A stretch of DNA of 44,758 nt from Bacteroidales bacterium (GTDB lineage: Bacteria; Bacteroidota; Bacteroidia; Bacteroidales; UBA3824): positions 1 to 44,758 of the forward strand of contig JAGCVU010000265.1 in NCBI GenBank assembly GCA_017962175.1, written 5' to 3'. This document shows positions 34,142-42,659 of the stretch, piece by piece. Under the pieces are notes generated by a model, which saw nothing but the letters and a program-made list of their open reading frames with translations, did no database searches and was not told the DNA's origin. The first letter of the stretch is position 1. The number at the start of each line of letters is the position of its first letter. The position numbers were made by a program, and so were the translations under genes.

Positions 34142-36109
34142 ATGCGAGAACTTTTGAGAAACATTAAACAGCAACCCGCTGTAATTATGGCGGTTAATAT
34201 GCTGATTGCTATGGTGTTGTACATGGCAGCACGAATATTTTTTTACTTGATGTACAAAAGTGCTTTTGCCGATGTTGACAACGATGATCTTTTTACAATG
34301 TGTATGGGCGGAACACGTTTCGACCTCAGTGCACTTTGCTATATCAACTTGATTTGCATACTGTTGCAAACCCTTCCTATAAAAAAACGCGGCACTGCCG
34401 GCTACCAAAAAATTGTAAAAATCGTTTTTCTTGCGGTAAACATTCCGTTTATACTTGCCAACGTTGCCGATGTGGTTTACTACGAATTTGGCGGCAGACG
34501 CACCACTTCTACATTCTTTTCGGAATTTGGCAACGAAACCAATATCGGAACTATCTTAATGCACTCAATTACAGAATATTGGGGCGTTTGGTTGTTTGGT
34601 ATAGGTTCGGTGGTGGCATTATGCCTTTTGTATTTCAACCCCATTAAGAAAGGCGAAACCACGCACTTTTTTCTCAGCGGTAAAGCGTTTTATATCACCA
34701 ACTTCCTACTGATGTGCCTTGCCATTTATCTTGGCGTTTGCGGTGCTCGCGGAGGTTTCGGTCTTAAAATGCACCCTATCCGTATGGACGTGGCAGATAT
34801 TTATTGCAAAAAACCGTCGCACACGGCAATTGTGCTAAATACGCCTTTTACGCTTATAACTACCATTCACAAAAGCGGTTACAAAAATCCCAACTTTTTT
34901 GCAAGCGAAGAATTAGACTCGCTCTTTATGCCCAAAATTGTTCCTGACAGCAACAATGTAATCAACAAACGCAATATTGTGCTGATACTTATGGAGAGTT
35001 TCAGCCGCGAATACACAGGATTGTTCAACAAGGATATTCCTAATTTTAAGGGATATACGCCGTTTTTGGATTCGCTCATTTTGCAGAGTTACGCCTTTGA
35101 ATATTCGTTTGCCAACGGTATTCGCTCGGTTGACTGTATGCCCGGCGTTTTGGCAGGTATTCCGCGTTACAAAGAGCCTTATTGCTATTATTTTTACGCC
35201 AACAACACTCTTCAAGGTTTGCCCGAAATGCTCAAAAACGAAGGCTATTACACGGCATTTTTCCACGGTGCACCCAACACCACACTCGGTTTCAAGGGCT
35301 TTTCTAATGCAATTGGTTTTCAAGATTACTACGGCATGACCGAATACAACAACGACGACGATTTCGACGGCACTTGGGCTATTTGGGATGAGCCTTATTT
35401 TCAATACTTTGCCGACAATTGCAACCGCATTGCCAACGAAGGGAAACCGTTTTTCTTGACAATTTTTTCGGCATCGAGCCACAACCCCTACGTTGTGCCC
35501 GAACAATACACCGAACGATTCAAAGAGGGTTTAATCCCCATGCACAAGGCGGTTGAATATGCCGATTATTCTCTCAAAATGTATTTTGAACGCATCAAAA
35601 ATTACGATTGGTACAAAAACACGATTTTTGTTTTCACCGCCGACCACACGGGTCCCGCATGTTTAAACGAATATCAAGGCGAATGTGGAAGATTTTTGAT
35701 ACCGATTTTCTTCTTCACGCCCGACGGTTCGTTGCCTGCCAAGATGGATTCCACCCGTCTGATGCAGCAAATGGACATAACTCCCTCATTGTTAAGTCTT
35801 CTCAACTACAATAAACCGTTTTTCTCTTTTGGAAAAGATATTTTCAAAAGCGATTCGGCAGGCTATGTCAACTACGTTTTCAACGACCTCAACGGCACAT
35901 CGCAGTATTACTTAGACACCCTGATGATTCAATACAAAGCCGACAAATTGTTTGGAATATTCGACTATCGCCACGACCAAACCCTTCAAAACAACCTCAT
36001 TGACCACAAAGACGACTTTCCACAAGTTCCCTTTATGGAAACCCAAATGAAAGCGATAATTCAACAATATGTGGAGAGGATGAAGGATAATAGATTGACG
36101 GCGGAATAG
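34142..36109 (+). CDS. LTA-synthase-like membrane sulfatase
   Basis: A 655-residue alkaline-phosphatase-superfamily protein. The first third holds about five membrane helices. From about residue 275 the extracellular sulfatase domain begins with NIVLILMESFSREYTG, where the Glu is a likely metal ligand. The nucleophile region FANGIRSVDCMPGVLAGIP has Ser where many family members have Thr or Ser. FVFTADHTGPA supplies further metal ligands. Proteins of this family transfer or cleave phospho-alcohols such as phosphoglycerol or phosphoethanolamine on envelope glycans or lipids. In Bacteroidota the usual substrate is not established. The ATG at 34142 is preferred over an upstream TTG at 34130. It converges with the PP2C gene at 36118 with 8 bases between. 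Confidence 0.88.
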   Translation: MRELLRNIKQQPAVIMAVNMLIAMVLYMAARIFFYLMYKSAFADVDNDDLFTMCMGGTRFDLSALCYINLICILLQTLPIKKRGTAGYQKIVKIVFLAVNIPFILANVADVVYYEFGGRRTTSTFFSEFGNETNIGTILMHSITEYWGVWLFGIGSVVALCLLYFNPIKKGETTHFFLSGKAFYITNFLLMCLAIYLGVCGARGGFGLKMHPIRMDVADIYCKKPSHTAIVLNTPFTLITTIHKSGYKNPNFFASEELDSLFMPKIVPDSNNVINKRNIVLILMESFSREYTGLFNKDIPNFKGYTPFLDSLILQSYAFEYSFANGIRSVDCMPGVLAGIPRYKEPYCYYFYANNTLQGLPEMLKNEGYYTAFFHGAPNTTLGFKGFSNAIGFQDYYGMTEYNNDDDFDGTWAIWDEPYFQYFADNCNRIANEGKPFFLTIFSASSHNPYVVPEQYTERFKEGLIPMHKAVEYADYSLKMYFERIKNYDWYKNTIFVFTADHTGPACLNEYQGECGRFLIPIFFFTPDGSLPAKMDSTRLMQQMDITPSLLSLLNYNKPFFSFGKDIFKSDSAGYVNYVFNDLNGTSQYYLDTLMIQYKADKLFGIFDYRHDQTLQNNLIDHKDDFPQVPFMETQMKAIIQQYVERMKDNRLTAE

Positions 36110-36117
36110 GGGAGGAT

Positions 36118-38403
36118 TTACACCCTAATGCCAACTAATGTGATGTCGTCTACCTGTGGTAAGTCGCCACGCCAAACAAGTACCGCTTGTTCAATGGCAT
36201 CGCTTTGCTCGTTGGTGGGGATTGGAGCTATTTTTACAAGCGATGTTATAAGTGATTTGAGCAGATATTTTTTGTGGATAGAACTGATTTGGAATGTGCC
36301 ACCGAGTTGGTCGGGTATACCGTCGGAAAACATATACACCATATCACCCGGTTCAATGTGTACCACAAGGGTATTGAAAAATGCTTTTTCGCGAAAATAA
36401 CTACCTACAGGCATATTGTCGCCGTAAAGTCTGATGGGTTTGCCTTGACGCACAATTATGGCAGTTTGGTTGGCTATGGCGTAATGCAGTTCCATACGTT
36501 CAAAATCAAAACAGCAGATAGTCATATCCATACCATCCGACATTCTCATTTTTTCTTGCGAAGATCCGATAGTGGATTTGATAAATTCGCGCATACGGTC
36601 GAGAACAGTTCCGGGGTTGGCTGCATCTTGTTCTGAGGTCATATATTCTTTAAGCGCCGATATGCCGAGCATCGACAGAAAAGCGCCGGGAATACCGTGA
36701 CCAGTGCAGTCGGCAGTTATCATCACAGAATATTTGCCACACCTGACAGCACGGTAAAAGTCGCCGCTCACTATATCGCGAGGCCGGTAAAGCACAAAAC
36801 TATCGGGGAAAATAGCCTTTACATCGTTGTCGGACGATACTGCTGCTTGCTGTATTCGTTGGGCATATTGTATGCTGCTGATAAGATTTCGGTTGATATG
36901 TTCCACATCTTCGCATTGCTTAGAGATGATGTCTTTTTGATTAGTAATCTCGTCGCGCTGCGCTTCTATTTCGGCTTTTTGGGTGTTGAGAATTTCGTTT
37001 TTTCGAGAAAGTTCCTCGTTTGATTTCTTTTTGATTTGCAGCATTTTAAGAATGTAAAACACAAGCAACGACACCATAATAAGTCCCGCTATAAGTGAGA
37101 ATATTAAAGTGTTGAGACGTTTTCGCTCGGTAATATGCTCTTTTTCTTCGTGTTCGTGCTTCATTTTTTCCATCAGCAATGCCTGTTCTGCCTTGGCACC
37201 GGCAATGGCGTTCATAGTGCTGTCGTCGGTAACGAGCATAGCATAACGGTATTCTTCAAGCGCATTTAGGTACGCCTTATGCCATTGTCCCATTTGTTCG
37301 TACACCTTGCGGAGCGACTCGTGATATTGTTTGAGATATACCGGCGGAGTTTCGGCAGTGTTGTACTCCTTGAGTGATATCAAATGCTTTTCTGCCTCCC
37401 GATAACGTTTGTTGTAAAGCAGATAACGCACATAAATATTTTCCAAATCCAAAAAATTGTTGAAATATCCCTGTTGAATAAAAAACTTATGCGCTTTTTG
37501 GTAATAAATGAGGCTGGTGTCGGCGTAAACTTTATTGTTGCGGCTATCGGCAAGGTTGATATAAACATTTGCAAGGTCGGCGTATGTATCGTATTTGCGG
37601 AAAATATCGTTTGGGTCGTCGCTTTGCAATGTATCGTTGATCAATTCCGCTTTTTTGAGGTAATAACTTGCTATATAGAGGTTTGAATCGTTGTGCATTT
37701 CAATATAGTACTCTAAATAGATGTCGCCAATCCATTGGTAATCGCGTGAGAGTGCGGCTGCATTTCTTGATAGAGAGTCCATACGAGCCGACTGCAAAAA
37801 CATTTCTACAGCCTCTTTTTTAAACGATTTATTGTAAGTGGCTGTACCCATAACATTGTAGCAGTAAGTAATTTGAGCGGTGTCTTTGGCTCTGGTGGCA
37901 ACATCGAGGGCGGTGTAAAAATAGTGGTAAGCGCTGTCATCAACGTTGAGATACTCGTAGATATCTGCCACGAGTATATTTGATTTAACAATACCTGCGG
38001 TGTCGAGTTTTTGGAGATACAAATCCACACTTTTGAGTGCATAGCCGAGAGCACGGCGGTCTTCGCTACGCTTGTGAAATGCCCAACCGAGAAAGCCGTA
38101 GTTGTGAGCCATATATTCCACATCGTTGTTGCTACAAAAATTGAGCGACAATTCTGCATATTTGATGGTGGTGTCTACACTGCTGGTGATATACGCTATC
38201 TCTTTGTAAATGCGTGCTTTGAGCGAATCGGGCGAATTGGGTTTGATTAAGGCTGTTAGGCTGTCGATTTCTTCTTGAGCCGGGTCTTCAAACTCATCAT
38301 CGTCTTGAGCCGATACGCAAAGGGGCAATATTACGAGCATTACCGTTAAGATAGCACGCACCCGATAAAGTATTGATAAAAATATGTTATTTGCACTCGT
38401 CAT
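36118..38403 (-). CDS. Periplasmic TPR / membrane helix / SpoIIE-type PP2C phosphatase (copy 1)
   Basis: A 761-residue protein. A signal peptide ends CVSAQ. An acidic linker and TPR-like helical hairpins (about 45-400) follow, including YNVMGTATYNKSFKKEAVEM. One membrane helix (about 431-453) precedes a basic KKKSNEE flank and a coiled coil with NTQKAEIEAQRDEI. The C-terminal SpoIIE/PP2C domain (about 530-761) has RDIVSGDFYR, ADCTGHGIPGAF, DGMDMTICC, FSDGIPDQ and QVDDITLVGIRV, all intact. The TPR part is periplasmic and the phosphatase cytoplasmic by this topology, the layout of a transmembrane receptor phosphatase. It is a paralogue of the next gene, 74 bases upstream. A weak -7 box lies at 38433-38440. 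Confidence 0.92.
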   Translation of the reverse strand: MTSANNIFLSILYRVRAILTVMLVILPLCVSAQDDDEFEDPAQEEIDSLTALIKPNSPDSLKARIYKEIAYITSSVDTTIKYAELSLNFCSNNDVEYMAHNYGFLGWAFHKRSEDRRALGYALKSVDLYLQKLDTAGIVKSNILVADIYEYLNVDDSAYHYFYTALDVATRAKDTAQITYCYNVMGTATYNKSFKKEAVEMFLQSARMDSLSRNAAALSRDYQWIGDIYLEYYIEMHNDSNLYIASYYLKKAELINDTLQSDDPNDIFRKYDTYADLANVYINLADSRNNKVYADTSLIYYQKAHKFFIQQGYFNNFLDLENIYVRYLLYNKRYREAEKHLISLKEYNTAETPPVYLKQYHESLRKVYEQMGQWHKAYLNALEEYRYAMLVTDDSTMNAIAGAKAEQALLMEKMKHEHEEKEHITERKRLNTLIFSLIAGLIMVSLLVFYILKMLQIKKKSNEELSRKNEILNTQKAEIEAQRDEITNQKDIISKQCEDVEHINRNLISSIQYAQRIQQAAVSSDNDVKAIFPDSFVLYRPRDIVSGDFYRAVRCGKYSVMITADCTGHGIPGAFLSMLGISALKEYMTSEQDAANPGTVLDRMREFIKSTIGSSQEKMRMSDGMDMTICCFDFERMELHYAIANQTAIIVRQGKPIRLYGDNMPVGSYFREKAFFNTLVVHIEPGDMVYMFSDGIPDQLGGTFQISSIHKKYLLKSLITSLVKIAPIPTNEQSDAIEQAVLVWRGDLPQVDDITLVGIRV

Positions 38404-38432
38404 TAATAGAGTTGGTTAGATTGTCGGTAGTA

Positions 38433-38440
38433 AATATACG
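38433..38440 (-). promoter_or_regulatory. Possible weak -7 element
   Basis: The reverse strand reads TATATTTA, one base off TAnnTTTG, 29 bases before the ATG at 38403. Confidence 0.3.
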
Positions 38441-38477
38441 AAAAAAATTAATTGCGGTTGGCAAAATAGGTGCAATA

Positions 38478-40667
38478 TTACACTCTAATTCCAACCAAAG
38501 TCATATCGTCTACCTGAGGAGTGTTGCCGCGCCATTCGATCATGGCTTTGTCGATAAGTTGACATTGTGTTTCGGTGCTACTTTCGGCAAAAGAGGAGAG
38601 GAGTGCAATAAGGTTTCGGATGAGATATTTTTTTTCTTCAGGACCGCCGAGTTGGTCGGGAATTCCATCGGAAAACATATAAATCATATCGCCTTTTTGA
38701 ATTGGTACGGTATACGAGTGGAAATGGTCGCGAGCCAAAAGATAACGACCTACGGGCATATTGTCGCCCGAAAGTTTGATGTTTTCGCCCTTGCGAATGA
38801 TGTATGCTTTTTGGTTGGCTATTCCGTAGTGCATCAGCATTTTGTCGAAATCAAAACAGCAGATTGTCATATCCATACCATCATCGATTTTGAGTCCGCC
38901 GGTATGCGACGAGAGTGTAGACTTGATAAATTCGCGCATGCCGTCGAGTACTAATCCCGGATTTTCGGCATCGTGCTCTGTTACCATAAACTCTTTGAGT
39001 GCCGAAATGCCAAGCATAGATAGAAACGCACCCGGAATACCGTGTCCTGTGCAGTCGGCAGTGATCATCACCTTGTATTTGCCGCATTTGATTGCGCGGT
39101 AAAAATCGCCGCTGACAATATCGCGAGGACGGTAGAAAACAAAACTATAGGGGAAAATCTCATGCAAATCGTCGATTGAAGTTACCGCTGCCCGCTGTAT
39201 TCGCTCGGCATAGTTGATGCTGCTTACGAGTTGACGGTTGAAATCTTCGATGCGGTTTTGCTGTGCAGCCAGTTCATCACGCTGCGAGGCTATCTCATCG
39301 CGCTGCAATTCAATTTCCTGATTTATTTTCTTTTTGATTTTTAAACTTCTGTATATAAGGAAGATGAGTATCGATGTGAGTACAAGTCCGCCGATAAGCG
39401 AGAAAATGAGCGTGAGCATTCTCCGTTTTTCTGATGCGTGATACAATTCTGCGTTTTTTCGTTCTATTTTTTCAATCATTACAGCCTGTTCTGCCTTGGC
39501 GTCTGCCACTTTGTTCATAGCGCTATCGTTGGTGAGAGCCATACTTGTGGCATAGTTTTTTTCAAAACATTCGTAAGCTTTTTTGTAGTCGCCAAGTGAA
39601 AAATAGAGGTTTCGCAGTTGGAAATAATATGTGTTGAGTAGGTCGATGTTGGTTTTGTCGATAGATTTTTCCAGCTCGAGCATAAACTCCAACGCCTCCT
39701 GGTATTTCTTGTAGAATTTTAGGTATTCAACGTGGGTCATCGACAGGTAACAGTAGTAGTAGCTGTAGCCCGAACTCAGGAAATAGTTGAGCGCCTGGCT
39801 GTTGTAGTAGTAGCAGCTGTCGGCGTAGTCGTGGTTGCCGGTGTTTTCGGCAAGGTGGATGTACACGTCGGCAAGGGCGTTGTAAGCCAGGTATTTGGAT
39901 ATTATGTGGCGGATGCTGCGTGAGGAGATAGTGTCGAAAATTCTCGCCGACTTGGTCAGGTACTTCTTGGCGGTGTAGTAGTCTTTGTTGTCCTGCACGT
40001 AGTAGAGCTCGCCCATACGGTGGCAGATGATAGCGTATTCGGCTACGTTGCCAATGATGGAGTCGATCTCCATCCCCTTGCGGTAGTTGATTTCCGCCTC
40101 CTTGAAAAACTTGCGGTTGATGTATTTGAGACCGAGTTCCTGGTAGCAACCGGCAAGGTTGGCGGAGTCCTGGTCGGCAATGCAGATTTCCAGCGCCTTG
40201 TGAAGGTAGAAGAAAATGCTGTCGTTGTTATTCACCTGTTCGTAGTACATCGCCTTAATCCTGTACAGCTTTTGCAGTTGGAACAGTTCGCCGCATTTGA
40301 TGGCAAGGTCGATGTTCTCTTGCAAAAACGGCTTGAGGAGGTCGTACTGGCCGTTTACATAGTAGCAGTACGAGATAATCTGCGCGTTTTGGAGAATCAG
40401 GTGGGTGTCTGACTTGCCGCAGTGGTCGAGCGACATCTGTGCGTATCTTTGGCGGGTGTCGATATTGTTGGTGATTTCGGCAATCTTATAGTACTGCTGG
40501 GCCTTTTCGTTGTCGGGAATGTCGGGCGTGATAAGGCTGAGAATGCTGTCGATAAGCGGCTGGGCGGGATCGGCAAAGTCGCTGACCGAACCTTGTGCCG
40601 ACACGGAATGCGGAACCGCAATAGCCAACACAACGTTGATTATCAAACATATACGCTTAAAAGTCAT
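38478..40667 (-). CDS. Periplasmic TPR / membrane helix / SpoIIE-type PP2C phosphatase (copy 2)
   Basis: A 729-residue paralogue of the 36118 product with the same plan: signal peptide ending SVSAQ, TPR-like helices (about 40-390), one membrane helix (about 416-439), a coiled coil with QRDEIASQRDELAAQQNR, then an intact SpoIIE/PP2C domain (RDIVSGDFYR, ADCTGHGIPGAF, DGMDMTICC, FSDGIPDQ, QVDDMTLVGIRV). The TPR-encoding part (about 39700-40640) is visibly richer in G and C at third positions than the phosphatase part, a possible sign of a different origin or recent exchange. The PP2C halves of the two copies are close while the TPR halves diverge, so each probably senses a different periplasmic signal but shares the output. 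Confidence 0.92.
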   Translation of the reverse strand: MTFKRICLIINVVLAIAVPHSVSAQGSVSDFADPAQPLIDSILSLITPDIPDNEKAQQYYKIAEITNNIDTRQRYAQMSLDHCGKSDTHLILQNAQIISYCYYVNGQYDLLKPFLQENIDLAIKCGELFQLQKLYRIKAMYYEQVNNNDSIFFYLHKALEICIADQDSANLAGCYQELGLKYINRKFFKEAEINYRKGMEIDSIIGNVAEYAIICHRMGELYYVQDNKDYYTAKKYLTKSARIFDTISSRSIRHIISKYLAYNALADVYIHLAENTGNHDYADSCYYYNSQALNYFLSSGYSYYYCYLSMTHVEYLKFYKKYQEALEFMLELEKSIDKTNIDLLNTYYFQLRNLYFSLGDYKKAYECFEKNYATSMALTNDSAMNKVADAKAEQAVMIEKIERKNAELYHASEKRRMLTLIFSLIGGLVLTSILIFLIYRSLKIKKKINQEIELQRDEIASQRDELAAQQNRIEDFNRQLVSSINYAERIQRAAVTSIDDLHEIFPYSFVFYRPRDIVSGDFYRAIKCGKYKVMITADCTGHGIPGAFLSMLGISALKEFMVTEHDAENPGLVLDGMREFIKSTLSSHTGGLKIDDGMDMTICCFDFDKMLMHYGIANQKAYIIRKGENIKLSGDNMPVGRYLLARDHFHSYTVPIQKGDMIYMFSDGIPDQLGGPEEKKYLIRNLIALLSSFAESSTETQCQLIDKAMIEWRGNTPQVDDMTLVGIRV

Positions 40668-40707
40668 ATCTCAGTATTTGTAAGCCGACAAGGTTATAAT
40701 TCAAGTT

Positions 40708-40715
40708 CAAAAGTA
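40708..40715 (-). promoter_or_regulatory. -7 element before TPR-PP2C copy 2
   Basis: The reverse strand reads TACTTTTG, matching TAnnTTTG, 40 bases before the ATG at 40667. A second match (TATTTTTG) lies at 40743-40750. Confidence 0.5.
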
Positions 40716-40810
40716 GAAATAATCTCTCTAAATTTCATTGGGCAAAAATAAGGATATTTTGGAATAAACAACGGAATCGGAGGGGAAAAAAAGACGGTGA
40801 AATAGAAAAT

Positions 40811-40857
40811 AATAATCCGCCAAACTCAACTAAAAAAAGCAAGTCTGGCGGATTATT
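40811..40857 (-). terminator. Terminator hairpin of the nrdDG operon
   Basis: AATAATCCGCCA (40811-40822) pairs perfectly with TGGCGGATTATT (40846-40857) around a 23-base loop. On the reverse strand the hairpin follows the nrdG stop and is followed by a T-rich stretch. Confidence 0.72.
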
Positions 40858-40877
40858 AGTGTTAGTGTAAATCGCGT

Positions 40878-41426
40878 TTATACGGCAGCGCAGAGGCGGC
40901 TGTGCTCTTCGCACTGCTCGTAGATGTCAAAAGGGTCGTGACGGTCGAGAACTACTTTGCCTTTGCGGAGCGAGGCTTGAACGTCAATGAGGCGCTGGTT
41001 GCTGCTGCCGCGGAAAAGGAGGTCGGGGTCGTGGAGTTCTTGCACAAATTCGCCGTCTACAAGCACGTCGAGGTATTTGAGAAGGTTGCTCATCTTTTCG
41101 TCTCTGAGAATTTGCTCGTAGGTGAATCCGGTGTAGCACCAGATGGTCTTGTTGGTCTTCTCCTTAATCATCTTGGCAAGTTCGGCAAACGCTGTGGGCT
41201 GATAAAACGGGTCGCCGCCAGAGAATGTTACGTTCGACATTTCGTTGCGGTAAACCTTCAGGAAAAGGTCTTCCACGTCAACTGGCTTTCCGTTCATAAT
41301 GTTCCACGTTTGTGGGTTTTGACAGTTGCGACACTTGTGGTTGCAGCCTGAGCAGTATATTGAGGTTCTAAATCCGGGTCCGTCAGAGGTGGTGTACTCA
41401 ATGACGTCCATTACCATTATCTTCAT
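40878..41426 (-). CDS. nrdG: Anaerobic ribonucleotide reductase activating protein
   Basis: A 182-residue radical SAM enzyme. Cys28-x3-Cys32-x2-Cys35 in CSGCNHKCRNC is the iron-sulfur-cluster motif; SGGDPF and SDGPGFR complete the fold. It uses S-adenosylmethionine to generate the glycyl radical on NrdD. Length and motifs are normal for the family. It lies 33 bases after nrdD in the same direction, so the two are co-transcribed as usual, and the hairpin at 40811-40857 closes the operon. Residues beyond 100 are typical (YTGFTYEQIL, LVDGEFV, LFRGSSNQR). Confidence 0.95.
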   Translation of the reverse strand: MKIMVMDVIEYTTSDGPGFRTSIYCSGCNHKCRNCQNPQTWNIMNGKPVDVEDLFLKVYRNEMSNVTFSGGDPFYQPTAFAELAKMIKEKTNKTIWCYTGFTYEQILRDEKMSNLLKYLDVLVDGEFVQELHDPDLLFRGSSNQRLIDVQASLRKGKVVLDRHDPFDIYEQCEEHSRLCAAV

Positions 41427-41459
41427 TTTCTGTCTCCTTGTTTAAAAAAATGTTCCTTT

Positions 41460-42653
41460 TTAAAGTGAGTGAGTTGTGCGGTCGTTGAGTTCCGAAAGTT
41501 TTGCACGGTTCCAACGGTCGGTGGTGCCAACGAGATAGCCGGTGATGCGTTGCAACTTGTCGATGTTTTCGCTGCCGCATTTGGGGCATTTGGTCATCTC
41601 TTTGTCGGCGTTTTCGTATCCGCAGTCCATACAGCGGTTGCGGTTGTGGTTGATAGAGCCGTAACCCATATTGTACTTGTCCATCATATCTACCACGCTT
41701 GCCACCACGTCGGGATTGTGGGTAGCGTCGCCGTCGATTTCCACGTAGAAAATGTGACCTGCACGTTCGAGGTCGTGATAAGGAGCCTCGATTTTTGCCT
41801 TTTCGATAGCGGTGCATTTGAAGTAAACCGGCACGTGGCTCGAATTGGTGTAATATTCGCGGTCGGTAACTCCGGGTATTATGCCAAACTCTTTTTTGTC
41901 GCGACGGGTGAACGATCCGCTGAGACCTTCGGCGGGAGTGGCGAGCACTGCGTAGCCGTGGCTGTATTGTTCGCTAAAATCGTTGCATTTGTCGCGCATA
42001 AAGGTAACAATCTTTAATCCAAGTTGCTGAGCCTCTTCGCTTTCGCCGTGGTGTTTGCCGATTAACGCCTTTAAACATTCTGCCAATCCGATAAAACCTA
42101 CGCCCAATGTACCTTGATTGATAACGCTTTCGATAGTGTCGTTGGGTTTGAGTTTTTCGCTGCCAATCCACAAGCGGCTCATCAACAGCGGGAACTGTTT
42201 TGCGAGGGCTGTCTTCTGGAAGTTGAAACGCTCGTGCAACTGTTTGGCTGCTATTGCCAATGTAGCGTCGAGTTTCTCAAAGAATTTGGCAATGCGTTCT
42301 TCTTTGTTTTCGATTGACATACATTCAATTGCAAGGCGTACGATATTTACCGAAGTAAACGAGAGGTTGCCACGTCCGATCGAAGTCTTTTTGCCAAAAC
42401 GGTTTTCAAACACCCTAGTGCGGCATCCCATAGTAGCCACCTCGTATTCGTAACGTTTTGGATCGTCGGCTTTCCACTTGTCGCACTGGTTGTAGGTGGC
42501 GTCGAGGTTGAGGTAATTGGGGAAGAATCTCTTTGCTGTAACCTTGCAAGCCATTTGGTAAAGGTCGTAGTTGCGGTCGCCGGGCAGATAGTTTACGCCG
42601 CGTTTCTTTTTCCAAATCTGAATCGGGAAGATTGCGGTGCTGCCGTTGCCCAC
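41460..42653 (-). CDS. nrdD: Anaerobic ribonucleoside-triphosphate reductase, C-terminal fragment
   Basis: This frame continues nrdD after an in-frame TAA at 42657-42659. It opens with GVGNGSTAIFPIQIWKKKRGVNYLPGD, which in intact NrdD follows directly on the sequence encoded upstream. It includes the zinc ribbon CMDCGYENADKEMTKCPKCG and the glycyl-radical loop RITGYLVGTTDRWN near the C-terminus. A GTG at 42653 could in principle restart translation, but no ribosome site is evident and a separate fragment would lack the ATP cone and the first half of the barrel. The reading frame is otherwise undamaged over 397 codons, so the break is recent or a sequence error. Confidence 0.88.
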   Translation of the reverse strand: MGNGSTAIFPIQIWKKKRGVNYLPGDRNYDLYQMACKVTAKRFFPNYLNLDATYNQCDKWKADDPKRYEYEVATMGCRTRVFENRFGKKTSIGRGNLSFTSVNIVRLAIECMSIENKEERIAKFFEKLDATLAIAAKQLHERFNFQKTALAKQFPLLMSRLWIGSEKLKPNDTIESVINQGTLGVGFIGLAECLKALIGKHHGESEEAQQLGLKIVTFMRDKCNDFSEQYSHGYAVLATPAEGLSGSFTRRDKKEFGIIPGVTDREYYTNSSHVPVYFKCTAIEKAKIEAPYHDLERAGHIFYVEIDGDATHNPDVVASVVDMMDKYNMGYGSINHNRNRCMDCGYENADKEMTKCPKCGSENIDKLQRITGYLVGTTDRWNRAKLSELNDRTTHSL

Positions 42654-42656
42654 GCC

Positions 42657-42659
42657 TTA
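42657..42659 (-). other. In-frame TAA interrupting nrdD
   Basis: The codon after STY reads TAA on the reverse strand; one change at 42659 (GAA to TAA) would explain it. No frameshift is needed, and the frame is open on both sides. Confidence 0.85.

Noticed and set aside
42657..42659. Programmed recoding of the nrdD stop
   Set aside because: TAA is the normal stop of many genes here, no slippery sequence or structural signal is evident, and no known recoding uses this site.
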